Assembly: GCA_943788365.1 (NCBI GenBank)
Contig: CALSPZ010000001.1
Span: 682,001-746,000, forward strand
Direction: 5' to 3'
Length of the DNA: 64,000 nt
DNA from: CAJQGY01 sp905478015
GTDB lineage: Bacteria; Pseudomonadota; Gammaproteobacteria; Magnimaribacterales; D2472
The translations under genes and the position numbers were made by a program. Position 1 is the first letter of the stretch. Every line of letters begins with the position of its first letter. Under the pieces are notes generated by a model, which was not told where the DNA came from, searched no databases, and saw only the letters and a program-made list of their open reading frames with translations. Below, one piece after another: positions 34,105 to 42,238 of the stretch.

Positions 34105-35619
34105 ATGCCATATAAAATCTTAAATAACATAGCGGTTAAAGATACTTCATCAGTTGATTTAACTTCTGCCAAAACTTCACTTCTTGTTATTACAATTAAT
34201 AAAGATACTTTAAAAGATGCAGCTTTTAAAGCCCTAGATAAAGCATCTAAGGGGTTTCTTAAGAATTCAATATCTTCTCATCTTAAAGATGAGGGCTCTT
34301 CGTTACTTCTTCCTAAGGTTAATGGCATTGAGGCGGAAAGTATTATGATGGTTAAGGCTTTGAATGCTGATGCTCCATTGCATAAATGGTTAGGCTCATT
34401 AAAATCTATAACCAAACAAGCAAATAAACTAAAAGCAAAAGATATTTCATTACTTTTAAGCTCTTCCTTGCCTGAAGGTAAAGATATTTTCTGGATGATA
34501 GAAAATTCTGCTAAAACTATTGAATCTAATGCCTACATCTTTACAGAAACAAAGAATAAGACAGTGAAAAATCCTACGCTTAAAAAATTAGTTATATATG
34601 GTAATGACTTTTCTGGAGCCAACCTAAAGAAAGCTAAAGATTCTGCAAAAAAAGGTTTCGCAATTGGTGAGGGAGTTAATACTGCTAAGTACCTTGGCGA
34701 CCTTCCTGCAAATCATGCCACTCCAAAAATTATTGAAAAGAAAGTGAAAGCTATGACTAAAGACTTTCCAAACTTAAAAGTGAAATCATTTAATGAAAAA
34801 GATTTAGCAAAAATGGGCATGGGATCATACCTAAGCGTTTCAAAAGGTAGTGATGAACCTCCAAGAATGATGGTTATAGAATACAAGGGTGGAAAAGCAA
34901 CAGAAAAACCAATTGCGCTTGTAGGTAAAGGTATAACTTTTGATACTGGGGGCGTATCCTTAAAACCACCTCAAGGAATGGATGAGATGAAATGGGATAT
35001 GTGCGGAGCAGCAACTGTTTTTGGAGTTATGTCCACATTAGCAAGGCTTAATGCAAAAGTGAATGTTGTGGGTATTATGGCTTGTGCAGAAAATATGTGT
35101 TCTGCAAAAGCTACAAAACCAGGAGATGTAGTTACATCTATGTCAGGACAAACAATTGAAATACTTAATACTGATGCAGAAGGAAGATTGGTCTTGTGTG
35201 ATGCTTTGACGTATGTTGGGAAATATAAACCAAAATATGTAATTGATATGGCAACTTTAACTGGTGCTGTTGTTGTTGCTCTTGGCAGACATGCAAGCGG
35301 AGTTATGGCAAATGATCAACATTTAGCCGATATGATAATTGCCTCTGGAGAAGAGTCAGGTGATAGAGCTTGGCAATTACCTCTTTGGGATGAGCATCAG
35401 TCATGCACTAATACAAGCTATGCAGATCTTGCAAATATTGGTGGAGGTCGTGAAGCTGGAACTATTCATGCCGCTGCGTTTTTATCTAAATTTACAACTG
35501 ACTACAAATGGGCGCATATAGATATTGCAGCAACAGCATCTCATAGCACCCCTGTTAAGGAGGGAACTGGAAGACCTGTTCCGTTAATTAGTGAGCTTTT
35601 ATTAAGTAAGAAACTATAA
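34105..35619 (+). CDS. pepA: Leucyl aminopeptidase (cytosol aminopeptidase, M17)
   Basis: PepA removes N-terminal residues from peptides; in E. coli it also binds DNA at carAB and at recombination sites. The 504-residue product has an N-terminal macro-like domain and the C-terminal M17 domain with Lys275, Asp280, Asp298, and Asp357/Glu359 in the NTDAEGR signature, all at the expected spacing. A strong AGGAGA site precedes the ATG. Length equals that of E. coli. valS follows after 24 nt, without the holC gene that lies between them in E. coli. Confidence 0.97.
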   Translation: MPYKILNNIAVKDTSSVDLTSAKTSLLVITINKDTLKDAAFKALDKASKGFLKNSISSHLKDEGSSLLLPKVNGIEAESIMMVKALNADAPLHKWLGSLKSITKQANKLKAKDISLLLSSSLPEGKDIFWMIENSAKTIESNAYIFTETKNKTVKNPTLKKLVIYGNDFSGANLKKAKDSAKKGFAIGEGVNTAKYLGDLPANHATPKIIEKKVKAMTKDFPNLKVKSFNEKDLAKMGMGSYLSVSKGSDEPPRMMVIEYKGGKATEKPIALVGKGITFDTGGVSLKPPQGMDEMKWDMCGAATVFGVMSTLARLNAKVNVVGIMACAENMCSAKATKPGDVVTSMSGQTIEILNTDAEGRLVLCDALTYVGKYKPKYVIDMATLTGAVVVALGRHASGVMANDQHLADMIIASGEESGDRAWQLPLWDEHQSCTNTSYADLANIGGGREAGTIHAAAFLSKFTTDYKWAHIDIAATASHSTPVKEGTGRPVPLISELLLSKKL

Positions 35620-35643
35620 AAAAAATCTTCGCAAAGCAGCATT

Positions 35644-37863
35644 ATGGATAAAAAGTATTACCCCATTGAAATAGAGGAAAAATGGGCAAAGATTTGGGCT
35701 AAAAGAGGCATTAATGATTCTAATGCAACTGAGTCCTTTGCTCAGGTAATACCACCGCCAAATGTTACTGGAACACTTCATATGGGACATAGCTTCCAAT
35801 ATGCGATCATGGATTTTTATACAAGATATAACCATATGTCAGGTAAAGATTCTTACTGGCAAGTTGGCGCTGATCATGCAGGTATAGCTACCCAAATGGT
35901 TGTTGAAAACAATTTAGCAAGAGAAGATATCTCAAGAAAGGATCTTGGGAGAGAGAAGTTCCTTGATGAGACTTGGAAATGGAAAGAATTCTCTGAAGAA
36001 AAAATAACCTCTCAAATAAAAAGACTTGGCTGTTCAGTAGATTGGGATAAGTATCGATTCACTCTAGATGATGGGTTTAATAAAGCAGTAATAAAAGCTT
36101 TTGTTGACCTTCATAGAAAAAACAAAATTTACAGAGGGTATAGACTAGTTAATTGGGATCCATCACTAAAGACTGCTGTGTCTGATTTAGAGGTTGTCAG
36201 GCAAGAAAAGAAAGGCTTATTGTGGCATATAAAATATCCTATAGAAGGAACTGGTGAGTATGTTGAAATCGCTACCACAAGACCTGAGACTATGTTTGGA
36301 GATATGGCTATAGCAGTTAATCCAAATGATGAAAGGTACAAGCCTATTGTTGGTAAATATGTAAATTTGCCATTTGTAGGAAGAAGAATACCCATCATTG
36401 CAGATGAATATGTAGATATGGAATTCGGAACTGGGTGTCTTAAAATTACTCCAGGTCATGATTTTAATGATTATGAAATTGGTAAGAAATATTCACTTTA
36501 TGAGCTTAATGGCACAGTTCATACCTCCGATAAACAAGAGGATTTTTCTCCTATAAGTATATTTAATGATGATGCTTGGAGTAATGAAAATGTCCCAGAA
36601 CCATTCAGTAATCTTGATAGATTTAAAGTTAGAAAACTAGTCATTCAAGAACTGCAAAATATTGGCTTATTGGTTAAAGAGGAGCCACATGATATTAGCG
36701 TCCCAAGAGGAGAAAGATCAAATATAGTTATAGAGCCTAGGTTGAGCTATCAATGGTATGTAAAGACATCTGAAATGGCTGCAAGGGCAAATGATGCAGT
36801 TAATAATGGAGACATAAAATTTCATCCAAGCAATTGGGATAAAACCTATTTCAATTGGATGAATAACATTGAAGACTGGTGCATTAGCAGACAAATCTGG
36901 TGGGGGCATAGAATACCTGCTTGGTATGATAATGAAGGCAATGTTTATGTTGGTGAAGATGAGAATAATGTAAGGGAACAATACAATCTTGGAGATGTTG
37001 AGCTTAATCAAGATGAAGATGTTTTAGATACTTGGTTTTCATCAAGCTTATGGCCTTTTGCCTCTTTAGGATGGCCTGAAAAAACTGATGAATTTAAAAA
37101 GCATTTTCCAACCTCATTACTTGTTACTGGTTTTGATATTATTTTTTTCTGGGTAGCGAGAATGATGATGATGAGTCTAGAATTCACTGATCAGATTCCT
37201 TTTAAAGATGTCTATGTGACTGGATTAATCAGAGATGAGAATGGCCAAAAAATGTCTAAGTCCAAAGGAAATGTTATTGATCCATTGGATTTAATTTATG
37301 GAATTTCTCAAGAAGATCTTGTTAAGAAAAGGACTAGCAATCTTATGCAAGAAAGCACGGCTGAAAAAATTGCTAAAAAAACAAGAAAGCAATTTCCTAA
37401 TGGCATTAATTCCTATGGATCAGATGCATTAAGAATGACTTTTTACTCATTAGCTACGCATACTAAAGACATTAGTTTTGAACTAGGAAGGCTAAAGGGT
37501 TATAGAAATTTTTGCACGAAAATTTGGAATGCGGCAAGGTTTATTAATGGCTATCCAGAAAGCAATGATGTCTTTAAGGCGGAGAATGATAATGATGCTT
37601 TGATATTAGAAGAGTTTAAAAAATCGAAGCTTAAAATTGCTCAAAATATTGCAGACTATAGGCTTGATTATGCTATTAATGAAATATATGAATTCTTCTG
37701 GAGCAAATTTTGCGATGTCTATATTGAAGAATGTAAAAAAAGTGGAGATACAAAAAATCTTAGGCCGCTTTTGAAAGAAATACTAGTTATGATGCACCCT
37801 TTCGCGCCTTTCATAACCGAAGAGATACATAGTTTATTATTTGATAGTACTATAATTAGGTGA
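35644..37863 (+). CDS. valS: Valyl-tRNA synthetase, lacking the C-terminal arm
   Basis: ValS charges tRNA-Val and edits threonine. The 739-residue product has HMGH at 46-49, the CP1 editing domain at about 180-330 (TTRPETMFGD present), WCISRQIWWGHRIPAW, KMSKS at 536-540 and the start of the helical anticodon-binding domain. It then stops after HPFAPFITEEIHSLLF. E. coli ValS has about 951 residues, so roughly 190 residues are missing: the end of the anticodon domain and the coiled-coil arm that contacts the tRNA elbow. An ABC transporter gene begins 12 nt later, so no remnant remains. Catalytic and editing parts look intact. Confidence 0.95.
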   Translation: MDKKYYPIEIEEKWAKIWAKRGINDSNATESFAQVIPPPNVTGTLHMGHSFQYAIMDFYTRYNHMSGKDSYWQVGADHAGIATQMVVENNLAREDISRKDLGREKFLDETWKWKEFSEEKITSQIKRLGCSVDWDKYRFTLDDGFNKAVIKAFVDLHRKNKIYRGYRLVNWDPSLKTAVSDLEVVRQEKKGLLWHIKYPIEGTGEYVEIATTRPETMFGDMAIAVNPNDERYKPIVGKYVNLPFVGRRIPIIADEYVDMEFGTGCLKITPGHDFNDYEIGKKYSLYELNGTVHTSDKQEDFSPISIFNDDAWSNENVPEPFSNLDRFKVRKLVIQELQNIGLLVKEEPHDISVPRGERSNIVIEPRLSYQWYVKTSEMAARANDAVNNGDIKFHPSNWDKTYFNWMNNIEDWCISRQIWWGHRIPAWYDNEGNVYVGEDENNVREQYNLGDVELNQDEDVLDTWFSSSLWPFASLGWPEKTDEFKKHFPTSLLVTGFDIIFFWVARMMMMSLEFTDQIPFKDVYVTGLIRDENGQKMSKSKGNVIDPLDLIYGISQEDLVKKRTSNLMQESTAEKIAKKTRKQFPNGINSYGSDALRMTFYSLATHTKDISFELGRLKGYRNFCTKIWNAARFINGYPESNDVFKAENDNDALILEEFKKSKLKIAQNIADYRLDYAINEIYEFFWSKFCDVYIEECKKSGDTKNLRPLLKEILVMMHPFAPFITEEIHSLLFDSTIIR

Positions 37864-37875
37864 GATAAAGCTCCT

Positions 37876-38640
37876 ATGGCTATTATTAAAGCATCTAATC
37901 TTGTTAAAAAATATAAAAATCCTGAAGAAAAATTAAAGACTTTTAACGCAGTAGATGGAGTTTCTTTGTCTATTAAAACTGGTGATATCTTTGGAATACT
38001 AGGCCCTAATGGAGCCGGCAAGACCTCAACTCTTGAAATGCTTGAAGGTCTTAAGGATATAGATGAAGGCTCGGCTTTAATTAATTCAATTGATGTTACA
38101 AACAATCCATATGAAATAAAAAAAATAATAGGGGTTCAACTTCAAGCTAATGAATATTTTGATAATATGACATTGACTGAACTGCTTAAATTATTTATAG
38201 CATTGTACAGCTCTTCGAATGATCCGCTGGAATTACTTAAAAGAGTAAAGCTGCAAGATAAAGCAAATGCTAATGCAAATGAGTTGTCTGGGGGCCAAAA
38301 GCAAAGATTTTCAATAGCCTCAGCATTAGTCAATAATCCTTTAGTTTTATTTCTTGATGAACCAACAACGGGTTTAGACCCGCAAGCAAAGAGAAATATT
38401 TGGGATCTTATCCTGGAACTAAATGGAGCTGGCATGACCATAGTTCTGACTACTCACAATATGGAAGAGGCGGAGTTTTTATGCCATAGGATAGCAATTA
38501 TGGATTATGGAAAAATTATTGCAGAGGATTCGCCTAAGAACTTAATTATGAAACATGCTCCTAATAAAATTAGAGAAATTAAATATGGAAATATGGAAGA
38601 TGTATTTATAGCCTTAACAGGTCACGGACTAAGAGATTAG
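37876..38640 (+). CDS. ABC transporter ATP-binding protein (ABC-2 type exporter)
   Basis: A 254-residue nucleotide-binding subunit with Walker A GPNGAGKT (43-50), signature LSGGQKQR (137-144), Walker B LVLFLDEPT (Asp161, Glu162) and the H-loop histidine in VLTTHNMEEAE. It resembles the CcmA/NatA/drug-export branch. It lies 12 nt after valS and 1 nt before a matching permease gene, so the pair should form a homodimeric ATPase with two permeases. The substrate is unknown. The stray position right after the shortened valS suggests that it arrived by insertion or rearrangement. Confidence 0.93.
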   Translation: MAIIKASNLVKKYKNPEEKLKTFNAVDGVSLSIKTGDIFGILGPNGAGKTSTLEMLEGLKDIDEGSALINSIDVTNNPYEIKKIIGVQLQANEYFDNMTLTELLKLFIALYSSSNDPLELLKRVKLQDKANANANELSGGQKQRFSIASALVNNPLVLFLDEPTTGLDPQAKRNIWDLILELNGAGMTIVLTTHNMEEAEFLCHRIAIMDYGKIIAEDSPKNLIMKHAPNKIREIKYGNMEDVFIALTGHGLRD

Positions 38641-38641
38641 G

Positions 38642-39730
38642 ATGCTTAGAAAACCTCAATTATATTTAACGAAAGTTTTTATTCAGATATTTCTAAGAAA
38701 TAAGCAATATATTTTTTTTAGTCTCTTATTACCTGTGGTTATTTTAGGGATTGTGGGCTTGAATGATGGAGAAAGAGATCCAGTAGACATTGGTCTTGTT
38801 GACTACTCAAACTCGAATATTTCTAAAGAGTTTATTGAAAAACTTTCTAACAATGCATTATTTAATATCAATCAGTCTGATGAGGTGAATCTTAGAAATA
38901 AACTTATTAAAGGTGAGCTAACGTTAATACTTGTTCTTCCTAATGATATGGGGAATACAAATAAAACAACAAATATAAAATTATTAGCAGACAAATCACA
39001 AATTAATTTTATTGAAGCCATAAAACCAATTATCAATCAGACGCTCATAAGCCTTGAGAGAGAAATTTCTGAAAAAATACCTATGTTTAGTCTTGAAATA
39101 AAAGACATTAAATCAAGAACTCAAACTTACTTAGATTTCTTATTGCCTGGCATTATGGCATTTATGCTTATGAATCTTAGTATTGCTGGAAGTGGATTTA
39201 ATGTTGTTGAATTTAGAAGAAGAGGAATACTTAAAAGATTATTTGTAACTCCAATTAAACCAATAGATTTTGTCTCTGCAATAGTTATTGCTCGTATGGT
39301 TATTGTCCTTGGTCAGTTAAGTATTATTTTTAGTTTTGCCTTTTTCTTTTTAGATGTAAATATTGTTGGAAGTATTTCACACTTATTTTTCGTTATTATG
39401 CTAAGCGTATTAATGTTTTTAACTTTAGGTTTTTCAATTGGGAGCTTGGCTAAAACCCAAGAATCAGTTGGTGTGATAGCTTCTATTTTTATTTATCCTC
39501 AGATAGTTATGTCAGGAGTTTTTTTTCCAATAGAAACCTTGCCAGAATTCATTCAGCCATTTTCAGAAATATTACCCCTTTCAATAGTTGCAGATGCCAT
39601 GAGATCAATTTCTAGTGATGGCCTTTCATTTTTAGCTGTATATAAGAATATGATTGGTATAAGTATATGGATTGTTATAGGTACCTTTGTTTCAACGAAG
39701 CTATTTGTATGGAAAGAAGTTGCAGGGTAA
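38642..39730 (+). CDS. ABC-2 type transporter permease
   Basis: The 362-residue permease has one N-terminal helix (about 24-43), a large extracytoplasmic domain (about 45-165), and five helices in the C-terminal half. LDFLLPGIMAFMLMNLSIAGSG and RRRGILKRLFVTPIKP form the typical ABC-2 coupling region. This is the YhhJ/DrrB-like architecture seen in drug and lipid exporters. It starts 1 nt after the ATPase stop. Nothing in the sequence names the substrate. Confidence 0.91.
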   Translation: MLRKPQLYLTKVFIQIFLRNKQYIFFSLLLPVVILGIVGLNDGERDPVDIGLVDYSNSNISKEFIEKLSNNALFNINQSDEVNLRNKLIKGELTLILVLPNDMGNTNKTTNIKLLADKSQINFIEAIKPIINQTLISLEREISEKIPMFSLEIKDIKSRTQTYLDFLLPGIMAFMLMNLSIAGSGFNVVEFRRRGILKRLFVTPIKPIDFVSAIVIARMVIVLGQLSIIFSFAFFFLDVNIVGSISHLFFVIMLSVLMFLTLGFSIGSLAKTQESVGVIASIFIYPQIVMSGVFFPIETLPEFIQPFSEILPLSIVADAMRSISSDGLSFLAVYKNMIGISIWIVIGTFVSTKLFVWKEVAG

Positions 39731-39760
39731 TTTAAGGTATCTTCAGCAACTTTTATATGA

Positions 39761-40228
39761 CTACTGAGTAGGAATAAAATACATTTGTATATGATCGATA
39801 TTATCTTCTAGGTAAACCTCTCCTCTTGGAGTAAACCCCAAATCAATATAAAAATGTTGTAATCGATGTTGTGCTGAAATTACGATTTCGTAATTTGAGT
39901 ATTCTTTTCTTAAAAAGTTTACTCCCTCAATGGTTATCATTTTACCCACACCAAGACCTCTTGAATTTATTTCAGTAACTATCCTTCCCAGTGATGAGCC
40001 TTCATACTTTATTCCAGGTTTAAAAGCCCTAAGGTATCCAATTAAGTCATTATCTTTATACGCCAATAAATGAAATGCATCTTGGTCTGAGTAGTCAGCA
40101 TCTATGTATGGACAATCTTGCTCTAAAACAAATACCTTTTGTCTTAAATGCAAAATTGCATATAACTCATCACTTGATAAATCTTTATATTCTTTCCAAA
40201 TAAGCTTAATTTCTTTTGAACTTGTCAT
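39761..40228 (-). CDS. elaA: GNAT family acetyltransferase, ElaA-like
   Basis: A 155-residue single-domain N-acetyltransferase of the ElaA type, with ELYAILHLRQKVFVLEQDCPY at the start of the fold and LGRIVTEINSRGLGVGKMI, where RGLGVGK is the acetyl-CoA pyrophosphate-binding loop. It ends with QHRLQHFYIDLGF. The substrate is unknown. I choose the ATG at 40228, with GAGG about 8 nt upstream. A TTG five codons earlier overlaps that site and is less likely. The gene faces the ABC permease 3' end with a 30-nt gap. Confidence 0.88.
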   Translation of the reverse strand: MTSSKEIKLIWKEYKDLSSDELYAILHLRQKVFVLEQDCPYIDADYSDQDAFHLLAYKDNDLIGYLRAFKPGIKYEGSSLGRIVTEINSRGLGVGKMITIEGVNFLRKEYSNYEIVISAQHRLQHFYIDLGFTPRGEVYLEDNIDHIQMYFIPTQ

Positions 40229-40361
40229 ACTTAAATACCTCAAACTAAATCATGCATCTTACATCTTTTTAGAAATAAGTAATTATTAACTATATATTAA
40301 AGGTAATATGTGGAGAAATAATTATTAATAACTTAAAATCTTCACACTGTAAAGGTAGCCT
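40229..40361. other. Divergent gap between elaA and the first gpx gene
   Basis: This 133-nt AT-rich gap should hold both promoters. TAATTATTAA occurs twice and TAAAGGTA twice. An AAGG site lies about 7 nt before the gpx ATG. I find no convincing -35/-10 pair or known peroxide-regulator operator by eye. Confidence 0.35.
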
Positions 40362-40841
40362 ATGAAAAAAATAACCGACTTTGTTGTAAAAGATAATAAT
40401 TTAGATGCTGTAGATCTCTCTATCTATGATGGAAAAACACTTCTAATAGTCAATGTGGCTAGTGAATGTGGTCTTACTTATCATTATGAAGGATTGCAGG
40501 AACTTTATAATGAATTTAACTCTCATGGACTAGAGATATTAGCTTTTCCAAGCAACCAATTTGGTGCTCAAGAACCTGGGAGTAACGATGAAATTAAATT
40601 TTTCTGTACTGAAAAATATAATGTAACCTTCCCTCTTTTTAATAAAATAGATGTTAATGGCCCTAATGAGGACCCTTTATATACTTTTTTAAAACACATC
40701 AGTTCAGAAAAATCTAATACAAAAGATATTGAATGGAATTTCACAAAATTTCTTTTTAATAAAAACTCTGATTTATATAAAAGGTATGATCCGAGAGTAG
40801 AGCCCTCTGATCTCATTAAAGATATTCAATCAATTTTATAA
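40362..40841 (+). CDS. gpx: Glutathione peroxidase-family peroxidase, copy 1
   Basis: A 159-residue thiol peroxidase of the GPx/BtuE family that reduces hydroperoxides, probably with thioredoxin rather than glutathione as donor. Peroxidatic Cys36 lies in NVASECGLT. The other catalytic-tetrad residues are Gln66 (SNQF), Trp125 and Asn126 (EWNF). Cys82 in KFFCTEKYN can serve as resolving cysteine. Residue 64 is Ser where copy 2 and most relatives have Cys (FPCNQF). It is cytoplasmic with no signal peptide. Codons 79-111 are identical at DNA level to those of the next gene. Confidence 0.93.
   Translation: MKKITDFVVKDNNLDAVDLSIYDGKTLLIVNVASECGLTYHYEGLQELYNEFNSHGLEILAFPSNQFGAQEPGSNDEIKFFCTEKYNVTFPLFNKIDVNGPNEDPLYTFLKHISSEKSNTKDIEWNFTKFLFNKNSDLYKRYDPRVEPSDLIKDIQSIL
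40596..40694 (+). repeat. 99-nt perfect direct repeat, first copy (in gpx copy 1)
   Basis: These 99 bases, codons 79-111 of gpx copy 1, recur without a single change at 41090-41188 in copy 2, 494 bp downstream and at the same codon offset. The flanking parts of the two genes differ at many positions. Confidence 0.95.
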
Positions 40842-40855
40842 ATAAAAAAATTATC

Positions 40856-41338
40856 ATGAAAAATATATACAACATAACCGTAAAAGATGCAGAGCTTAAT
40901 GAAATTAATTTAGGAAATTACAAAGGTAAAACTCTATTAATTGTTAATGTGGCAAGCCATTGTGGATTGACGTATCAATATGAAGGTCTTCAGAATCTGT
41001 CTAATAAATTTAAAAATGATGATTTTGAAATTCTAGCTTTTCCATGCAATCAATTTAAAGCACAAGAACCTGGAACTAATGATGAGATCAAATTTTTCTG
41101 TACTGAAAAATATAATGTAACCTTCCCTCTTTTTAATAAAATAGATGTTAATGGCCCTAATGAGGACCCTTTATATACTTTTTTAAAAGATTCTAAGCGT
41201 GGATTCTTGGGTTATAAGCCAATTGAGTGGAATTTTGCAAAATTTTTAATAAATGCTGATGGTGAAGTTGTAAAGAGATTTCTGCCCTCTACTAAGCCAA
41301 ATAAAATTGAAAAAAAGATCAGCAAATTATTAGGCTAG
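40856..41338 (+). CDS. gpx: Glutathione peroxidase-family peroxidase, copy 2
   Basis: A 160-residue paralog of the preceding gene, 14 nt downstream, with Cys36 (NVASHCGLT), Cys64 (FPCNQF), Gln66, Cys82, Trp125 and Asn126 all in register. The two proteins differ mainly in the first 78 and last 48 residues and share residues 79-111 exactly. Copy 2 carries the usual FPCNQF and an FLGYKPIEWNF segment typical of the family. Tandem copies could serve different peroxides or donors. Its last 9 nt overlap the convergent rimI. Confidence 0.93.
   Translation: MKNIYNITVKDAELNEINLGNYKGKTLLIVNVASHCGLTYQYEGLQNLSNKFKNDDFEILAFPCNQFKAQEPGTNDEIKFFCTEKYNVTFPLFNKIDVNGPNEDPLYTFLKDSKRGFLGYKPIEWNFAKFLINADGEVVKRFLPSTKPNKIEKKISKLLG
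41090..41188 (+). repeat. 99-nt perfect direct repeat, second copy (in gpx copy 2)
   Basis: This is identical to 40596-40694. Recombination between the copies would delete 494 bp and leave one in-frame chimeric gpx. Confidence 0.95.
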
Positions 41339-41770
41339 AGTTTTTGACATTAAGAGGGCATCTTCTTTTTGCTCTCCAGTGTAATAGTTCTCTCGGACTG
41401 CATCTTTTTTAAAACCAAATTTTTCATAAAATAAAATAGCTTTCGCATTACTTATTCTTACTTCAAGATATATATTTTTAATGCCCATCACTTTGCATTG
41501 ATTAATAATGGTATTAAGCAATATAGATCCAGCACCTTTTTTTTGAAATTTTTGTGTTACAGCTATATTTAAGAGGTGTGCTTCAGGCTTAATTGGGGAA
41601 TAGATAGCAAAGCCTGCTATTTCATTTTTATGAGTACAAATTAAACCAAAGTGGCCAACTTCAAAAGAAGATTTAAAATTTGTATAAGTCCATGGTGTTG
41701 GATTTGTTAGTTTTTCGATTTCATATGACTCTTTTAGATGCTCTTCGTTAAGATTTGAAACTTTGAACAT
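41330..41770 (-). CDS. rimI: Ribosomal protein S18-alanine N-acetyltransferase
   Basis: RimI acetylates the N-terminal alanine of ribosomal protein S18. The 146-residue GNAT protein starts with LNEEHLKESYEIEKLTNPTP (the family's E-x-x-x-x-x-P-W region) and has LLNIAVTQKFQKKGAGSILL with the acetyl-CoA-binding Q-x-x-G-x-G/A type loop. It ends with LEVRISNAKAILFYEKFGF and the RENYY motif. Its ATG is immediately next to the holD stop, and holD-rimI is the E. coli order. The 3' end overlaps gpx copy 2 by 9 nt. Confidence 0.95.
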   Translation of the reverse strand: MFKVSNLNEEHLKESYEIEKLTNPTPWTYTNFKSSFEVGHFGLICTHKNEIAGFAIYSPIKPEAHLLNIAVTQKFQKKGAGSILLNTIINQCKVMGIKNIYLEVRISNAKAILFYEKFGFKKDAVRENYYTGEQKEDALLMSKTLA

Positions 41771-42205
41771 TCAAAGATTGAGCAAAGTCTTTATTGAAGT
41801 CCATAATTGCTTCTTCTTATGTGGATTGGCTGCAAGTTCGTCAATATTAGCTGAGTTTATGACTGGAATTTTTGTGAAGACTTTAATTTCATTATCTGTA
41901 AAATTGATAATCAATCTCGAATTTTTATCAACTTCATTGTTTAGATTTTTTGCGCTATCTGCAGAACTAGATTGACCGAGTGATTGTCCATTTGTAAGAG
42001 TTGTTGAATTCATTATCGCCATAATTAATTTTTTCTGGTTATCATCATGCTCTTCAAAAGACTCATTCAATAAAACAGTTATGTTTTGAATTTTATAAAT
42101 ATGAATTGGGGTATGCCTTGATTTATTTTCTACTGATCTTAAAGAAAATCTTGTAATACCCAGCTCTTTTAATATAAGGTTAGTTTTTAAAGATGCAGTT
42201 ATCAT
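41771..42205 (-). CDS. holD: DNA polymerase III psi subunit
   Basis: HolD links the clamp loader to SSB through the chi subunit. The 144-residue protein is poorly conserved but shows LKELGITRFSLRS near the N terminus, comparable with LQQLGITQWSLRR of E. coli psi. Near the C terminus it has ELAANPHKKKQLWTSI, comparable with the E. coli DLRANPTARAALWQQI. Its position directly upstream of rimI supports the call. The middle part (about 70-95) is a polar insert. holC, the partner gene, is not in its usual slot between pepA and valS. Confidence 0.85.
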   Translation of the reverse strand: MITASLKTNLILKELGITRFSLRSVENKSRHTPIHIYKIQNITVLLNESFEEHDDNQKKLIMAIMNSTTLTNGQSLGQSSSADSAKNLNNEVDKNSRLIINFTDNEIKVFTKIPVINSANIDELAANPHKKKQLWTSIKTLLNL

Positions 42206-42238
42206 AGATAAATAAATATTAACATTTACTAATAAAAA

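Noticed and set aside
42206..42238. Leucine attenuator before leuA
   Set aside because: The gap is 33 nt with no leader peptide or terminator stem.
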